Notes under the pieces: model-generated
Databases searched by the model: none
What the model was told of the DNA's origin: nothing
Seen by the model: only the letters and a program-made list of their open reading frames with translations
Shown here: one piece after another, positions 41,363 to 49,358 of the stretch
How the letters are laid out: each line of letters opens with the position of its first letter
How positions within the stretch are numbered: position 1 is the stretch's first letter
Position numbers and translations under genes: made by a program
Source of the DNA: Candidatus Aminicenantota bacterium
Lineage (GTDB): Bacteria; Acidobacteriota; Aminicenantia; Aminicenantales; UBA8522
Direction: 5' to 3'
Length of the DNA: 64,000 nt
NCBI GenBank assembly: GCA_017886205.1
Contig: JAFNEO010000057.1
Location: 33,419 to 97,418 of the forward strand

Positions 41363-41734
41363 TCAGCGTTCAAGGAGGATGTCGTCGTCCGTATCGAACG
41401 TCCTGTCTTTTCCCGCGGCAACCAGGCGATAGTCCGAGTCCGACAGCCGTTCATACTTGAGGGGAGTGCCCCAGCCGTCGGACGGGTCGCCGGAGAACAG
41501 GCGGGCGGCGAAGAGCGTTTTCAGGTCCGCCGGGGCCTCGCCTTCCGTGGCCATAAAATAGTCGATCGCCTTCTGCATCGTCGCCATATTCACCTGAGTG
41601 AGTTCCGTCCGGATCCTTTCGTTGGCGTCCTGGGTGGCCTCGATGTAGCTCTTCTTCCCGGCCTTGGCAAAATAGAGGAAATACACGATCACCATGCCCA
41701 GGAGAAGGAGAATTAAGGCGCCCCGTATTTTCAT
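41363..41734 (-). CDS. GspG-like (type II secretion C-terminal domain) protein
   Basis: 123 residues with an N-terminal membrane segment (RGALILLLLGMVIVYFLYFA) and a C-terminal GspG-like domain: DPSDGWGTPLKYERLSDSDYRLVAAGKDRTFDTDDDI, where the aspartates resemble the Ca-site of major pseudopilins. The prepilin cleavage motif (G-F-T-x-x-E) is absent, so it is not a classic pseudopilin; a solo membrane-anchored relative is more likely. It is convergent with the J-domain gene, 2 bp apart, and lies just downstream of tRNA-Lys. Confidence 0.6.
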   Translation of the reverse strand: MKIRGALILLLLGMVIVYFLYFAKAGKKSYIEATQDANERIRTELTQVNMATMQKAIDYFMATEGEAPADLKTLFAARLFSGDPSDGWGTPLKYERLSDSDYRLVAAGKDRTFDTDDDILLER

Positions 41735-41747
41735 GGCAAGAAAAAAG

Positions 41748-41820
41748 TGACCCGTGGAGGACTCGAACCTCCAACCCGCGGATTAAGAGTCCGCTGCTCT
41801 ACCTATTGAGCTAACGGGCC
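41748..41820 (-). tRNA. tRNA-Lys (CTT)
   Basis: Clean cloverleaf on the minus strand: acceptor GGCCCGT/ACGGGTC with one G-U, D-stem GCTC/GAGC, anticodon arm GCGGA-CTCTTAA-TCCGC (anticodon CTT) and T-arm GGAGG-TTCGAGT-CCTCC; discriminator A. CCA is not encoded. The strand downstream has a T6 run (CACTTTTTT), a plausible terminator. Confidence 0.95.
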
Positions 41821-41869
41821 GGAAAATCCTCATTAGTTTAGATGACTCCTCCCCTCTTGTCAAACGCCA

Positions 41870-41910
41870 GAATTCGGTGCCAGGCACCAAATTCACGTGG
41901 CACCGAATTC
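41870..41910. repeat. REP-like palindrome
   Basis: GAATTCGGTGCC (41870-41881) is the exact inverse of GGCACCGAATTC (41899-41910), and a nested GGTGCC-A-GGCACC lies inside. It is of the GGTGCCnGGCACC type that recurs between genes in many genomes. It lies just upstream of the rmuC promoter. Confidence 0.6.
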
Positions 41911-41928
41911 ACGCTCCCACGCTAGGAA

Positions 41929-41958
41929 TTGCACTTGCCGGGCCGATTTCTTTATAAT
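41929..41958 (+). promoter_or_regulatory. Predicted rmuC promoter
   Basis: TTGCAC (41929-41934), an 18-nt spacer and TATAAT (41953-41958). The leader is about 15 nt with GGAAG before the ATG at 41980. Confidence 0.6.
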
Positions 41959-41979
41959 ACGGGAAGAACGCAAACGATC

Positions 41980-43044
41980 ATGGACCTGAACATCTTCATC
42001 CTCGCCGTTCTGATCATTACCGCGATCGTCCTCTTTCTATTCCTGTTGTCCCTAGTCCGCTCAGTCAAGACGACTTCGGGGCGGATCGAGGACTGGAGAC
42101 GCTCCCAGGCAGAAAACCCCGCCCTCTCCCTCATGCAGCAGCAGATCGGCCAGCTCACCCAGCAGGTCAACCAGCAGCTCCAGAACATGAGCAGCCAGTT
42201 CCAGAGGACCACGGGCGATATCGGCCAGACTCTGGGAAGCGTGCAGAGCCACCTGGGCAAGGTCGAGGTCACGACCAGGGAAGTCCTGGATAAGGCAAGA
42301 AGCATCGCTTCCCTCGAGGACCTGCTGCGCGCGCCCAAGTTCCGGGGCGGGATGGGCGAGTTCTTTCTCGGCGACCTCCTGGGACAGATCCTGCCCCCGG
42401 CCTGCTTTACCCTCCAGCACCGCTTCAAGAGCGGCGAGAAAGTCGATGCCGCCATCAATATCAACAACCGTCTGGTCCCCGTGGATGCCAAGTTCCCCCT
42501 GGAAAATTTCAAGAAATACATCCAGGAGGCCGACGAAAAAAACAAGGAGGCCATGCGCAGGAAGTTCGTCGTCGATGTCAAAAAGCACATCGACGACATC
42601 GCCACCAAGTACATCCTGCCGGAGGAGGGCACCTACGATTTTGCGTTGATGTATATTCCCGCCGAGAACGTCTACTACGAGACCATCCTCAAGGACGAAG
42701 CCCTGGGCGAAGACCGCGGCCTTTACAGCCACGCCGTCCGGAAACGGGTCATCCCCGTCTCTCCCAATTCTTTCTTTGCCTATCTCCAGGTGATCGTTTA
42801 CGGACTCAAAGGCATGGAGATCGAAAAATCCGCTCACCTGATCTACCAGACACTGGCTCAACTTCGCGGCGACCTCACCCGGTTCCAGAACGACTTCCAG
42901 GTCCTGGGCACGCACCTTGTCAACGCCAAGACGAGGTTTGATGAAGCAGAGAAGCGGTTGGTCAAGTTCTCTGACCGGCTGGAGCTCGCGGGTGGAGAGA
43001 AGACGGTCGAGCTCACCGAACCCAAGAATCCGGAAAGCGATTAA
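41980..43044 (+). CDS. rmuC: DNA recombination protein RmuC
   Basis: 354 residues from the ATG at 41980. An N-terminal membrane helix (FILAVLIITAIVLFLFLLSLV) leads into a coiled coil, then the RmuC nuclease-like core: FRGGMGEFFLGDLLGQILPPACFTLQHRF, DAAININ, VDAKFPLENFKKYIQE and FALMYIPAENVYYE. RmuC limits recombination at inverted repeats and is related to restriction-type endonucleases; the DAK of VDAKFPLE fits the PD-(D/E)xK active site. The stop codons of this gene and the convergent potassium channel gene overlap by 4 bp. Confidence 0.92.
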   Translation: MDLNIFILAVLIITAIVLFLFLLSLVRSVKTTSGRIEDWRRSQAENPALSLMQQQIGQLTQQVNQQLQNMSSQFQRTTGDIGQTLGSVQSHLGKVEVTTREVLDKARSIASLEDLLRAPKFRGGMGEFFLGDLLGQILPPACFTLQHRFKSGEKVDAAININNRLVPVDAKFPLENFKKYIQEADEKNKEAMRRKFVVDVKKHIDDIATKYILPEEGTYDFALMYIPAENVYYETILKDEALGEDRGLYSHAVRKRVIPVSPNSFFAYLQVIVYGLKGMEIEKSAHLIYQTLAQLRGDLTRFQNDFQVLGTHLVNAKTRFDEAEKRLVKFSDRLELAGGEKTVELTEPKNPESD

Positions 43045-44066
43045 GTCCGCTCGCCGGCGGCTACCTTTTCGAACGCCTTCAACGTCTCCGGGCTTCCGAT
43101 GAAAATGAAGACATCCGTTTCCTGGATAATCCTGTCCGAAGGCGGGTTGAACTCGTAATCCTTTGTTCCGGCTGTGCGCACGGCCACCAGGAGCGCTTTG
43201 GTCCTCTCCCTGAGCGCCGACTCCTGGATGGTCTTGCCGATCAGAGCCGACCCCTTCCCCACCTCGACCTCCTCGACGCGGAGCACCCGCTCCTTGCCGT
43301 AGAGCATCATATCGAGGAAGGTGACGACCGCCGGCCGGACCATGTCAGAGACCATCCGCATCCCGCCGATGAAGCTGGGAGAAACGACGCTGTCGGCGCC
43401 GGCCCTTTTCATCTTGTCATGGGACTTGAGGTCGATGCCCTTGGCGATGATCCGGGTCTTGGGGTTGAGGCTCCGGGCGGTGAGGGTGACGAAGAGGTTG
43501 GCTTCATCCGTGGGGAGCAAGAGCAGGATCCCCTTGGCCCTGTCTACGCCGGCTTTCTGGAGGACGGCGTCCTCGGCGGGGTCTCCCAGCACATAAAGGA
43601 AACTCCCGAGCGAGGCGATCTTCTCGATCTTCTCTTTGGACGGTTCGACGACCACAAAGTCCCGCTGGGTTTGGAGGAGTTCCCGGATGACGGTCTGGGC
43701 GGTCTCGTCGCTCCCGCAGACGATGTAGTGGTCATTGAGCCTGGCGATGTCCTTTTCCATGCGTCTTCTCCCCAAGAGGTTTTTGAGCTCGCCCTCGACG
43801 ATGAAGGCCGTGATCGAGGAGACGGCGAAGGCGATCGTCCCCAGGCTGAGGATGATGAAGAGGATGTTGAAGACACGGCCGGCCGGGTTTCCGCTCAGGT
43901 CGACCACCTCGCCGTAGCCGATGGTCGAGATGGTGATCGCCGTCATGTACAGGCAATCCAGGAGGCTGACCTCCGGACCGCCGAAGAGCTTGAACCCGAT
44001 GACGCCGATGAGGAAAACGGCCGCGAACAGGACGAGCGAAATATGGATTCTTTTTCTGTTATCCAT
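43041..44066 (-). CDS. Two-TM potassium channel with RCK (TrkA-N/TrkA-C) domains
   Basis: 341 residues from the ATG at 44066 (ORF track: GTG 44078). Two membrane segments flank the pore loop TAITISTIGYGEV, with selectivity filter TIGYG. A TrkA-N Rossmann domain (DHYIVCGSDETAQTVIRELL) and a TrkA-C domain (ALIGKTIQESALRERTKALLVAVRT) follow. It forms a ligand-gated potassium channel of the MthK/Kch type in the plasma membrane. The leftward gene is divergent from the SSS symporter. Confidence 0.92.
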   Translation of the reverse strand: MDNRKRIHISLVLFAAVFLIGVIGFKLFGGPEVSLLDCLYMTAITISTIGYGEVVDLSGNPAGRVFNILFIILSLGTIAFAVSSITAFIVEGELKNLLGRRRMEKDIARLNDHYIVCGSDETAQTVIRELLQTQRDFVVVEPSKEKIEKIASLGSFLYVLGDPAEDAVLQKAGVDRAKGILLLLPTDEANLFVTLTARSLNPKTRIIAKGIDLKSHDKMKRAGADSVVSPSFIGGMRMVSDMVRPAVVTFLDMMLYGKERVLRVEEVEVGKGSALIGKTIQESALRERTKALLVAVRTAGTKDYEFNPPSDRIIQETDVFIFIGSPETLKAFEKVAAGERT

Positions 44067-44139
44067 GGGCGAGAGCACCCTTTTTCATCGCTCCCGATTA
44101 TAGTCCATCCGGACGGCTTTTTCAGCAAAAAAAATCCTG

Positions 44140-44168
44140 TTGTCTAGCCGGGCTAATCTCCCTATAAT
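44140..44168 (+). promoter_or_regulatory. Predicted promoter of the SSS symporter gene
   Basis: TTGTCT (44140-44145), a 17-nt spacer and TATAAT (44163-44168). The leader is about 41 nt, with AAAGGA before the ATG. Confidence 0.65.
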
Positions 44169-44215
44169 CTTTGAATCATGCTCCTTGTGGGCTCACCTAC
44201 GAAAGGAACATAAAC

Positions 44216-46012
44216 ATGCATCTCCACACCATTGATTGGGTCATCGTCTTCGCCAGCCTGCTTATCTGCTTCGTCCCCGCGCTGTTCTTCCGCAAGCGGG
44301 CGGGCCAGAGCACCTCGGAGTTTTTCGTCTCCGGACGGGCCGTACCCTGGTGGCTGGCCGGCCTGTCGATGGTGGCCACGACCTTCAGCAGCGACACCCC
44401 CAACTTGGTCACCGATATCGTCCGCCGCAACGGCGTCGCCGGTAACTGGGTCTGGTGGGCGTTCACGCTGACTGGTGTGGCCACGGTGTTCTTCTACGCC
44501 CGGATGTGGCGGCGCTCCGAGGTCATGACCGACCTCGAATTTTACGAACTCCGCTACTCGGGAAAAGCGGCCGGTGTCGTGCGCGGTTTCCGGTCGGTCT
44601 ATCTGGGATTCCTGTTCAACTGCATCATCATGGCCACGGTCAACTTGGCCGCCTGCAAGATCGCCGCCATCCTGTTCGATCTGGAGCGCTGGCAGACGCT
44701 CGCCCTGGTCGGCGTCCTCAATGTCATCTTTGCCACTGTCACCGGTTTGTGGGGTGTTCTGATCATCGACATGATCCAATTCTTCATCAAGATGACGGCC
44801 GTTATCGCCGCTGCCTATTTCGCAGTGAAATACGTCGGCGGGATGGACGTGTTGGTGTCCACCCTGTCCGCCAAAACCGGACCGAACGGCGTCCATTTCC
44901 TCAACATGCTGCCCGATTTTAAGAGCAACTGGGACCTGGCTATCGCCATCTTCATCATGCCGCTGGCCGTCCAATGGTGGGCCGTCTGGTACCCTGGCGC
45001 CGAGCCCGGCGGCGGCAGCTACATCGCCCAGCGGATGCTAGCCTCGAAGTCCGAGAAGGACTCGCTCGGGGCGGTCCTTTTCTTCAACATAGCCCACTAC
45101 GTCCTGCGTCCCTGGCCGTGGATCCTGGTCGGGCTCTGCTCCCTGATCGTCTATCCGCAGCTCGCTGATATCCAGAAGGCTTTCCCGAACCTGGACCCGA
45201 GCCTCCTGGGACACGATATTGCCTTTCCGGCCATGCTCAAGTTCCTTCCCGTGGGTTTCATCGGACTCATGGTCGGTGGCCTGATCGCGGCCAATTCCTC
45301 GACCAACCTGACCCACCTCAATTGGGGGGCGTCCTATCTAGTCCACGATTTTTACCGACGCTTCCTGAAGAGGGACGCCACCGAAAAACACTACGTCATG
45401 GTGGGCCGCCTGGCTACGATCGTCCTCTTCCTCTCGGCCGGGGCGTTGGTCTTTGTGCTGGAAACCGCCAAGGACAGCTTCGACATCATCCTCCAGGTCG
45501 GCGCAGGGACCGGCCTCCTCTATCTTGTCCGCTGGTTCTGGTGGCGGGTCAACGCCTGGTGCGAGGTCAACGCCATGATCAGCAGCTTCGGCTTCTCCAT
45601 TCTGCTGCTTATTCTCAGGAAAGTCGGCCTGGTCATCCCGACCCACTATGCCCTCACCCTGACCGTCCTGGCGACCACGGCCGTCTGGGTGCTGACGGCC
45701 TTCTTGGGGCCCAAGACCGATCCGCAGACGCTCGTCAAATTTTATAAAAAGGTCCGTCCCTTCGGGCCCGGGTGGGAACCCGTTCGCAAGCAAGCCGGCC
45801 TTTCCAAAGCCGAGGCCAGGACGACCGGCGACAACTTCCCGGTAGCCCTCGTCGGCTGGGTATCCGGGTCGCTTACAATCTGGTCGGCGCTTTTCACTGT
45901 GGGAAACTTCCTCTACGGCCGGACGACCTACGCGCTCGTGCTTTTGGCGGTCTTTATCGTCAGCGGGACGGTCCTGCTCCGGGTGATTAACAGGCTTTGG
46001 GCGAAGGGCTAA
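44216..46012 (+). CDS. Sodium:solute symporter (SSS family)
   Basis: 598 residues from the ATG at 44216, which has AAAGGA upstream; the ORF-track start at 44171 lies in the promoter's downstream edge. About thirteen hydrophobic helices. Family blocks: TSEFFVSGRAVPWWLAGLSMVATTFSSDTPN near the start (SSS sodium-site region), RYSGKAAGVVRGFRSVYLG, and GLMVGGLIAANSSTNLTHLNWGASYLVHDFYRRF. Long C-terminal extension past the core. It couples Na+ to uptake of an organic solute (sugar, amino acid or other); the substrate is not readable. tRNA-Arg lies 7 bp downstream on the other strand. Confidence 0.9.
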   Translation: MHLHTIDWVIVFASLLICFVPALFFRKRAGQSTSEFFVSGRAVPWWLAGLSMVATTFSSDTPNLVTDIVRRNGVAGNWVWWAFTLTGVATVFFYARMWRRSEVMTDLEFYELRYSGKAAGVVRGFRSVYLGFLFNCIIMATVNLAACKIAAILFDLERWQTLALVGVLNVIFATVTGLWGVLIIDMIQFFIKMTAVIAAAYFAVKYVGGMDVLVSTLSAKTGPNGVHFLNMLPDFKSNWDLAIAIFIMPLAVQWWAVWYPGAEPGGGSYIAQRMLASKSEKDSLGAVLFFNIAHYVLRPWPWILVGLCSLIVYPQLADIQKAFPNLDPSLLGHDIAFPAMLKFLPVGFIGLMVGGLIAANSSTNLTHLNWGASYLVHDFYRRFLKRDATEKHYVMVGRLATIVLFLSAGALVFVLETAKDSFDIILQVGAGTGLLYLVRWFWWRVNAWCEVNAMISSFGFSILLLILRKVGLVIPTHYALTLTVLATTAVWVLTAFLGPKTDPQTLVKFYKKVRPFGPGWEPVRKQAGLSKAEARTTGDNFPVALVGWVSGSLTIWSALFTVGNFLYGRTTYALVLLAVFIVSGTVLLRVINRLWAKG

Positions 46013-46019
46013 AAGGGAG

Positions 46020-46092
46020 CGCGCCTGACAGGGGTCGAACCTGCGACCTACGGATCCGGAGTCCGTCGCTCTATCCACTGAGCTACAGGCGC
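46020..46092 (-). tRNA. tRNA-Arg (CCG)
   Basis: Acceptor GCGCCTG/CAGGCGC, D-stem GCTC/GAGC, anticodon arm ACGGA-CTCCGGA-TCCGT (anticodon CCG) and T-arm GCAGG-TTCGACC-CCTGT with one G-U pair. Discriminator G; CCA not encoded. A CCCTTTT follows downstream. Confidence 0.95.
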
Positions 46093-46448
46093 GCCGTGAG
46101 AACAATATTACCCCATTAGAGAGCCGATGTAAATCGGCGAGGACAAGTCACAATCAGGTCACAATTGCCAAGAACGGCTTAAGATTGGATTCTATCGAGC
46201 CTCTTCCTGCCATCCTTGACTTCAGGCACTCCAAGGTCGGCGTTCTTCCGAGATCAAGGATGCGCATATCAGGAATCCTCACTCAGCCATCGCAGCGGAA
46301 AAGGAAATTCGCTAAATCCTCTTGAATTCTGCAATCCCATCCCTCCACCGGTCAGCTTCTTAGCGGACCCCTCTTGGGAGGGATGTCAGGTTGCGATATT
46401 GAACTTTCAACGAATCTTCATTAATATCCTTTTAAAGGAGAAGCCAAT
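46093..46448. other. Intergenic region, nothing clear
   Basis: About 355 bp, more AT-rich than the surrounding genes. The only listed ORF (46216-46452) overlaps the ribosome site of the serine hydrolase and matches no family. No tRNA, repeat or strong promoter is seen. Confidence 0.6.
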
Positions 46449-48272
46449 ATGAACATCACTTCAAGACCCAGGCGGCGCAGCGTATGTCTGTGGATATTCG
46501 CAATCGGGCTATTGGCGCTGGCTGCTAAGCCAGGCCTAATTGCCCAGGACAAGGAGATCGCCAAGAAGCTGCAGGGTTTCGACGCTTACATAACAAAGAT
46601 TCTCAAAGACTGGAACGCACCCGGCGTCGGCGTAGGTATCGTGGCCGGGGACAAGCTCGTCTTCGCCAAAGGATACGGCTATCGGGATTACGAGAAAAAG
46701 CTGCCCTTCACACCCACGACATTGTGCCAGATCGCTTCCAACACGAAACTCTTTACGGCGGTGGCCGCAGGACTCCTGGTGGATGAGGGGAAACTGACCT
46801 GGGACAAGCCCGTCCGCGATTCGGTTCCGTCTATCCAATTTTATAACGATCAGCTTAACAACACGGTCACTCTTCGGGATATGCTCGCCCATCGCACAGG
46901 TATCACTCGACACGACACGATCTGGTTCAAGTCGGACTTCACCCGCTTGGAGCTCTATGAGCGGATCAAATATCTGGAGCCCCGGGAGCCGATCCGGCAG
47001 ACTTTTCTCTACAACAATTTGATGTACGCCGCCGCGGGATATCTCATTGAGCTGCAATCCGGCAAGACTTGGGAAGAGTTTGTCCGAGAGAAGATTTTCG
47101 CCCCCCTCAACATGACCGGCACCGTTTACTCCATCGCGGACATGCTCAAGCAGCCTGACTTTGGAGTGCCTTACACTGAGAAAAGGGACAACTTCGAACT
47201 CTACAAGATTCCTTACTACGAGGATATAGCGGGCGTCGCCCCCTGCGGTGCTATCATTTCCAACATCCAAGACATGTCCCACTGGCTCGTCGCCCTGATG
47301 GACGACGGGAAATATGCGGGCCAACGAATCCTCCCAGCAGATGTGCTCAAAGCGACGCTGGAGCCGGCCATAGCGCTGCCCAATACGATGGCGGAGACGC
47401 GTGGCTACTGGGAACTCTTGAATTCCGCCTACGGGATGGGCCGCGAGACGACCTCCTATCGGGGCCACCTCCTCACCTTCCACGGCGGAGACCTGCCCGG
47501 ATTCCACAGCCAGATTTCCTTCATGCCCCGCGAGCGAATCGGAGCGATCGTCTTCGTGATTGGAAACCACTGTGCTAGTCTTTATAACACTATTAGCTAT
47601 AACATCTACGAGCGCCTGCTTGGCTTAGACCAGACTCCCTGGAGCGAACGCTTGCTGGAGCTGAGGCTGAAAGGAAAGAAGGCAGGAACGGAGGCCCGGG
47701 CCAAGGCCGGAGCGGAACGCATCCCGGATACCAAGCCTTCCCATTCTCTCTCCGATTATGTGGGAGAGTATGAGCATCCCGCTTACGGCGTCTTGAAGAT
47801 CGGATTAGGGGACAGACAGCTTCAGTTCGACTTCCATAAAATTCAGTTCCCGCTGACCCATTTCCACTTCGACCGTTTCGACACGCCCGATGATGAGCTC
47901 TACGGAAAATGGTCGGTGAATTTCCAAACAAATCCCCAGGGCGACATCGACAAAGCCGTCATGTCCCTGGACGAAGCAGAGGCTCTCTTCACGCGCAAGC
48001 CCGAAGCTCTTGAACCCGGGTTGCTCAAGCAACTGGCTGGGACCTACGAGACCCCGACCGGTTTCAAGTTCCAGGTTACCTTGAAGGAGGACAACGTCCT
48101 TTATCTGGTGTATCCGGGTGAGCCTACGGAAACGCTGATTCACTACAAGGGGCTCAAGTTCCGGCTCAAGGAGTTTTCCGACTTGGTCTTCGAGTTCGTC
48201 ATCGAAAACGGTGAGGTCAAAGCCCTTAAGCAGAGGGATCCCTCCGGAGAATTCGTCTTCACGCGAAAATAA
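46449..48272 (+). CDS. Serine hydrolase (class C beta-lactamase family), DUF3471-like tail
   Basis: 607 residues with a signal peptide (SVCLWIFAIGLLALAAKPGLIA), so probably periplasmic or surface exposed. Penicillin-binding-type site: SNTK (Ser97, Lys100) in CQIASNTKLF, LYNNLMYAAAG (the Y-x-N of the family), and FHGGDLPGFHS as the third motif (HGG in place of KTG). This is the common esterase/peptidase-like group, not a proven beta-lactamase. From about residue 430 a beta-rich tail (SLSDYVGEYEHPAYGVLKIG) resembles DUF3471. AAAGGAG sits before the ATG. Confidence 0.83.
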   Translation: MNITSRPRRRSVCLWIFAIGLLALAAKPGLIAQDKEIAKKLQGFDAYITKILKDWNAPGVGVGIVAGDKLVFAKGYGYRDYEKKLPFTPTTLCQIASNTKLFTAVAAGLLVDEGKLTWDKPVRDSVPSIQFYNDQLNNTVTLRDMLAHRTGITRHDTIWFKSDFTRLELYERIKYLEPREPIRQTFLYNNLMYAAAGYLIELQSGKTWEEFVREKIFAPLNMTGTVYSIADMLKQPDFGVPYTEKRDNFELYKIPYYEDIAGVAPCGAIISNIQDMSHWLVALMDDGKYAGQRILPADVLKATLEPAIALPNTMAETRGYWELLNSAYGMGRETTSYRGHLLTFHGGDLPGFHSQISFMPRERIGAIVFVIGNHCASLYNTISYNIYERLLGLDQTPWSERLLELRLKGKKAGTEARAKAGAERIPDTKPSHSLSDYVGEYEHPAYGVLKIGLGDRQLQFDFHKIQFPLTHFHFDRFDTPDDELYGKWSVNFQTNPQGDIDKAVMSLDEAEALFTRKPEALEPGLLKQLAGTYETPTGFKFQVTLKEDNVLYLVYPGEPTETLIHYKGLKFRLKEFSDLVFEFVIENGEVKALKQRDPSGEFVFTRK

Positions 48273-48500
48273 CTGACGCCCCGCAAAGAGTTTCATGCTT
48301 ATTTGCGTCGGCTCGTTGAGGCCGGCTATGGGAAACAGATCATGTTCGGTTCTGACAATATGTATTGGCCGGAATCCATCCGCCTGGCTGTTGAAAGCAT
48401 TGAATCCGCCGATTTCCTAACCCCGGAGCAGAACCGGGATATCTTTTACAACAACGCGGCGAAATTTCTCCGTTTAGCTGAAGAAAGCAGGGCAAGATAA
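48273..48500 (+). pseudogene. Amidohydrolase C-terminal remnant
   Basis: The frame opens directly after the serine hydrolase TAA and reads LTPRKEFHAYLRRLVEAGYGKQ, then IMFGSDNMYWPESI and NAAKFLRLAEESRAR before the stop. This resembles the last 75 residues of an amidohydrolase-2 barrel (FGSD metal ligand, NAAKFLRL end). No in-frame start codon or ribosome site exists upstream except an internal TTG at 48303, and the rest of the barrel is missing, so it is a gene fragment. Confidence 0.6.
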
Positions 48501-48516
48501 TGAGAAGTGGGAATTT

Positions 48517-49074
48517 TTAGTTTCTGCGGAGACGAGGCAGGAAACGTGGAACCTGGTTCATGTACTCACGATAATTCGGTAGCCGCTGAAGTAGATCGTA
48601 TTCTTCGAGCCTCGTCTGGATCAGAACCCAGATAACCCCTAGGACGCAGGCGATGGCTATCGACTGAGTTGGCTTGAGGAGAAAAAGCCCTGCGAACTCT
48701 AGGAAGGCTCCTGTATGGATCGGATGACGCACCTGGGCATATAGGCTATTTCGGACGAGATGATCTCGAGTGGAGGGCGCGACCGCTCGCAATCTGATAG
48801 CGACAAGGGCGATTAGGATGATCAAGCCTCCGGCCATGATAATGAGCAGTCCGATCACATCCGTCACGATCATTTTCGAAAAAAGCAGTTGTGACTGAGT
48901 GCGGGCGGCCAGACCAAAACCGATTGCCCAAACGGGGATGCCGAGGATATTCCTCAGGATCATGGTGATGAGAGAGCCTCGCCGATCGCCCCAGCGGCGA
49001 GAAGAAGCCGTGGTCAAGGCGCTTGCCAAATTGAAGATAAACCCGATCACTAAAGGTATTAAAAAGAGAAACAT
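48517..49074 (-). CDS. Isoprenylcysteine carboxyl methyltransferase (ICMT)-family membrane protein
   Basis: 185 residues with about five hydrophobic segments. The C-terminal block YAQVRHPIHTGAFLEFAGLFLL and the late EEYDLLQRLPNYREYMNQVPRFLPRL are the SAM-binding signature of the ICMT/PEMT family. Bacterial members methylate varied lipids or have unknown substrates; no prenylated protein system is implied. A TAATATCCATCACC region precedes the ATG at 49074, with no strong ribosome site. It is convergent with the amidohydrolase remnant. Confidence 0.8.
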   Translation of the reverse strand: MFLFLIPLVIGFIFNLASALTTASSRRWGDRRGSLITMILRNILGIPVWAIGFGLAARTQSQLLFSKMIVTDVIGLLIIMAGGLIILIALVAIRLRAVAPSTRDHLVRNSLYAQVRHPIHTGAFLEFAGLFLLKPTQSIAIACVLGVIWVLIQTRLEEYDLLQRLPNYREYMNQVPRFLPRLRRN

Positions 49075-49228
49075 GTAATATCCATCACCTTTTGTTCGAG
49101 ATCCATCGTGGGGGCTATACCAAAAGTATATTGCCGACCGACGAGTGATGTCAAAGAGAGAATACGATCAACACCAAGGGCAAGCCGGAGCGGCTAGCGG
49201 GAAAAGGTGACAGGAGGGTCAGTTCAAC

Positions 49229-49258
49229 TTGACATCCCTTCACGCTGCGATTTATCAT
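49229..49258 (+). promoter_or_regulatory. Predicted pyk promoter with dyad at the start site
   Basis: TTGACA (49229-49234), an 18-nt spacer and TATCAT (49253-49258). A 7-bp dyad, TCATCCC/GGGATGA (49255-49275), spans the -10 and start, a possible operator. The leader to the ATG at 49359 is about 94 nt. Confidence 0.5.
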
Positions 49259-49358
49259 CCCTAACGATGGGATGAGGCAAAATTGGTGCATGAACGCTCA
49301 CTCAGCCGGCACACCAGAAAACGAAATTATTATCAATTGGTCGGCTGAAGGACTGAAG

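Noticed and set aside
44162-44974. 270-residue minus-strand ORF opposite the SSS gene
   Set aside because: Antisense of the symporter start, rich in Asp and His, with no family match.
46216-46452. 78-residue ORF upstream of the serine hydrolase
   Set aside because: No family, no ribosome site, and it overlaps the hydrolase's own ribosome site.
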